DNA of 64,000 nucleotides, taken from positions 1,667,914-1,731,913 of the forward strand of contig NW_011887295.1 of assembly GCF_000151315.2 (NCBI RefSeq), given 5' to 3'. Position 1 is the stretch's first letter; every line of letters begins with the position of its first letter. Below are positions 60,766 to 64,000 of the stretch, piece after piece. Made by a program: the position numbers and the translations under genes. The notes below the pieces were generated by a model, which saw only the letters and a list, made by a program, of their open reading frames with translations, ran no database searches and was not told where the DNA came from. The DNA is from Capsaspora owczarzaki ATCC 30864 (lineage: Eukaryota > Opisthokonta > Filasterea).

Positions 60766-63454
60766 ATGTCATCGTCGCCAACATCCTCCTCGTCAAGTGG
60801 CGCGCCGTCTGCCGCGTCCAACAACCCGACCACTGTGTTTGTGTTTGGCGCCAGCGGTGATCTCGCCAAGAAGAAGACCTTCCCTGCGCTGTTTGCGCTC
60901 TTCCGCTCCAACCTGCTGCCCACGCACACCCGCATTGTGGGCTATGCGCGCTCGGCCATGACGCCTGCCGAGCTCCGCGAGCGCCTCAGCAAGTTCATCC
61001 GCACTCCGACCGACCAGGACAAGAAGACGCTCGGTGAGTTTTTCATTTTTTTTTTTTTAAACGATAAGCGTGCAGGGCGTGTGTGCTTGCGTCCGCCGGC
61101 ACGGCACGGCACAACCCAGCAGCACAGGACGACTCAGAGTTATGCTTTTGTGGTGCGGGGGTGCAAGTCGTGAAGGGAAGATGCACAACGCTGTTGCAGT
61201 TGTGCGAATCGCACACTTTCGCATTTTGGAGCGGCGTGACTTTTTTTTATTTGTTTGACTCGACGCGCGTTCGTCCCTCCGACGTGGCGTGTTTTGTGCG
61301 TTCTGCGTCGGTGGAAGAGCTCTGCGTTTTGGTTTGTCTTGCAAGTTGTGAACAAAAGTGAAAGAGCTGAGAGAGAAAGAGAGTTGAGTGAGAGTTTGAA
61401 TGAAAGCGACGGAGAGATTTTTGGAAGGAACGGAGATATGAGGTGATGTTTTAGATTCGCAAACACTGAGCTCACAAATTGTTGAGCGACCGAGCGAAAG
61501 AGAGAGAGAGAGAGAGAGAGAGTTGTGCAGTTGGTTGCACTCGACAGTGAAATGCGTGCAAGTCAGTGTGGGTTGAATTGAGAGCGAGAGAGCGAGAGCG
61601 AGAGTGTCGAAGCGGAACAAACTGGGCGTTTCGGATGAACAATCTCGTCCCTCCGCTTCAAAACGCGCAATCAAAGATCTCGTTTGGGGGAAATGAAGTA
61701 ATGACGTAGACATAATAGTTGGTTGGAATTGATTTACTGCGGGAAAAAAAAACAAAATGGGAGCCGGGAAAGAGGAAGAGGAGGTGCGGGGGAACGAAAA
61801 CCAACAGACACCTTCACTGAGCAATCTGAATGCGTACACTCACATCGAACGTTGTTGCTGAACAGACGAGTTCTTCAAGATCATCTCATACGTGCACGGC
61901 CAGTACGACAGCGACGAAGACGTCATCAAGCTCGCAAAGGCCGCCGCCGAGGTGGAGAAGAAGTGCGCGCAGCCCTCGTCCGATTGCGCGACCGATCGCG
62001 TCTTTTACCTGGCGCTGCCCCCGTCCGTCTTCATCCCGATCTCGCAGCAGATCAAGCGCCACCTGACGGACAACGCGGGCTACAAGCGCCTCATTGTCGA
62101 AAAGCCGTTTGGCAAGGACTTGGCCTCATCCACGGAGCTCGCCGACGCCCTCGCTGCCAACTTTGCCGAGAGCGAGATTTACCGCATCGACCACTACTTG
62201 GGCAAGGAGATGGTCAAGAACCTTCTCATTCTGCGCTTTGCCAACGTCTTCTTTGGCGCTGTTTGGAACCGCCAGTTCATCAACAATGTTCAAATCACCT
62301 TCAAGGAGCCGTTCGGCGTCGAGGGCCGCGGTGGCTACTTTGACGAGTACGGCATCATTCGCGATGTCATGCAAAACCATCTCATGCAAATCCTGGCGAT
62401 CGTTGCCATGGACCGCCCCGTCGACTTGAGTGCCGAGGCCATTCGCGATGAGAAGGTACGTCTGTTTTGATGTCATTGCGTCGTTGTGCATTCGGGGGGG
62501 GGGTTGCTGTTGTTGTTGCCTTGTTCTCGACTCATTCGTCTACTTGCCCACTGATAAAACAGGTCAAAGTGCTGAAGAGCATTCCCCACCTCACCGTGCA
62601 CGACGTGATTGTCGGCCAATACACTCGCAGTGGTGATGGCAAGGTTGTTGGCTATCTCGAGCTCGACGACGTGCCGAAGGACTCGATCACTCCCACCTTT
62701 GCGCAAGCAGTTCTCCACATCAAGAATGAGCGCTGGGATGGTATGGTTTTTGGTTTTGAAGAGTGATACGTGATGGAGGATTCACCTGACTGTCACTTTC
62801 TTTTGTTTTGTTATTTTGCTTGTTTTTGCTTCATTATTTTCAGGCGTGCCGTTCATCCTGAAGTGTGGCAAAGGTGAGAAAGACTTTAATTGCGTCTGGC
62901 GTCTGGTAACAGCGGTTTCTGACAAACACCAACAACACTAACCATTTCCTCGTTTCTTGGGTTTTATTCCGCCGCCCTCAGCAATGCCCGATCGCAAGGC
63001 CGAGATCCGCATCCAGTTCCAAGATGTCGCAGGCAACATCTTCCCCCACGATCTTGCCCGCAACGAGCTCGTCATTCGCGTGCAGCCGGACGAGGCCGTG
63101 TACATTAAGCTCATGAACAAGAAGCCCGGTCTTTCGACCGAGACCGTCATCAGCGAGCTCGACCTGAGCTACAAGCAGCGCTACGGTGGCGACTACATTC
63201 CTGATGCTTACGAGGCGCTCATTCTCGACGTTCTCCGCGGCGATCACGCAAACTTTGTTCGCAGCGACGAGCTCGATGTGGCATGGCGCATCTTTACCCC
63301 CATGCTGCATGAGCTCGAGCGCGCCAAGCACAAGCCCGAGCCGTACGAGTTTGGCAGCCGAGGCCCGTCCAGCGCCGATGAGCAGCTCAAGCGCCACGGT
63401 GGCTTCACCCGTCATTCCCAGCCCTACACTTGGGTTCCCCCGGCAAAGCATTAA
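60766..63454 (+). CDS. G6PD: Glucose-6-phosphate 1-dehydrogenase
   Basis: First enzyme of the oxidative pentose-phosphate pathway, making NADPH. Exons 60766-61033, 61866-62455, 62563-62740, 62844-62873 (30 nt) and 62982-63454 give 512 residues, the usual length. NADP-binding loop VFVFGASGDLAKKKTFPALF; catalytic RIDHYLGKEMVKN with the His and Lys; substrate loop VEKPFGKD; also RDVMQNHLMQIL, PFILKCGKAMPDRKAEIRI and FVRSDELDVAWRIFTPMLHE. The C-terminus YTWVPPAKH resembles the animal end. A 26-residue Ser/Asn-rich leader precedes the core. Intron 1 (61034-61865, 832 nt) is unusually long and holds a GA-repeat at about 61497-61521. Confidence 0.97.
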
Positions 63455-63757
63455 TACTGAATGCTGTTGTTTTCCGTTTGTCCCTTCGTTTCGACCTTGT
63501 TGTTTTTTTCTTTCGACCTGTTTCTTTTTCATGGAAACTTGCTTTCACTCCAAGTGTGTGTGTCATTGTTTCTTGTAGATCTAATCGCAATGACGGGGGG
63601 AATTCACAGTTGCAACAACAAAATAAACAAAAATCAATATGCCAACAAAAGCAGTTGCATGCTCAATGCCACTTCACGAACATAAACTCAACAAAAATTA
63701 CACAAAAAAAAAAGCATCACCTTAAAACCACAAAAACAATCTAAATAAACTCAATGA
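63455..63757. other. Convergent spacer after G6PD
   Basis: 303 bases, A/C-rich toward its right half, containing A-runs. No gene was seen. Confidence 0.55.
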
Positions 63758-64000
63758 TCACTTGGCCCAGGTCACAATCAGCTCTTCCTGGAACGTGTCC
63801 GCCCAAAGACGCCGGAACACTTTGATAAAGTTGTCACGCTCGGCCATGGTGCACAGCCGCAAAGTCCAGGTCTCGCCACCACCGACGGGTAAGATGTCTG
63901 CGCTATCGCGCACTGGACCCATCGAGAACCGCGCCGGCAGGCTTTGCGACGAAGAGAGTGAGCTATTCCACCTCAACCGAATGGACGGGTCAAAGCAGAT
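63758..64000 (-). CDS. C-terminus of an unrecognised gene (partial at window edge)
   Basis: Minus-strand frame open to the window edge and ending at 63758. Visible residues include CFDPSIRLRWNSS, a Ser-rich stretch, GGGETWTLRLCTMAERDNF and IKVFRRLWADTFQEELIV. The pattern of beta-strand-like TWTLRLCTM followed by an amphipathic helix is reminiscent of the end of a PH-like domain, but this is not a firm identification. Confidence 0.5.
   Translation of the reverse strand: MCFDPSIRLRWNSSLSSSQSLPARFSMGPVRDSADILPVGGGETWTLRLCTMAERDNFIKVFRRLWADTFQEELIVTWAK

Overview
This is a gene-dense eukaryotic window with short GT-AG introns, long T-runs on the sense strand of introns and leaders, and genes on both strands. 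It carries about 23 host genes and one complete DNA transposon. The gene set (a talin-type FERM head, SCAP, PARG, WDR13, PKA regulatory subunit, Mob1, RhoGAP, RasGEF, a GPR137/TOM1-type 7TM protein) combined with compact genes points to a unicellular relative of animals. A filasterean such as Capsaspora is my best guess; this is an inference and not proved by the sequence.

Layout. 1-7061: C-terminus of a low-complexity RNA-binding-type protein (+), PARG (-), a weak small gene (-), WDR13 (-). 7680-12688 (+): an LRR cell-surface protein of 30 inferred exons, where 28 internal exons each encode exactly one repeat and every intron is phase 2. 12792-16639: GEP4-type mitochondrial phosphatase (+), EIF1AD (+), MTG1 (-). 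16944-21251 (+): two WW domains on a talin FERM head without a rod. 21575-25235 (-): a small coiled-coil protein, then a Mob1-RhoGAP fusion. 25469-39049 (-): SCAP and ECM29/ECPAS. 39445-40697 (+): membrane-anchored P-loop NTPase followed by microsatellites. 41335-46010 (-): ankyrin protein with a SOCS-box-like end, then a PKA regulatory subunit with an N-terminal membrane helix. 46089-49228: pogo/Tigger-type transposon with perfect 29-bp inverted repeats and a TA duplication, inserted in the divergent promoter between the PKA subunit and PGK. 49484-63454 (+ mostly): PGK, membrane-anchored RasGEF, cytosolic LRR protein, a small coiled-coil ORF (-), a 7TM protein, G6PD. 63758-64000 (-): C-terminus of an unrecognised gene.

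There is no operon logic. Themes are membrane-tethered signalling (PKA regulatory subunit, RasGEF, NTPase, LRR protein), adhesion/cytoskeleton (WW-talin head, Mob1-RhoGAP), ER sterol control (SCAP), proteasome handling (ECM29), mitochondrial functions (GEP4-type phosphatase, MTG1) and central carbon metabolism (PGK, G6PD).

Exon boundaries below were read by eye from GT/AG sites and reading-frame phase, supported by family alignment from memory. They are predictions without transcript evidence.
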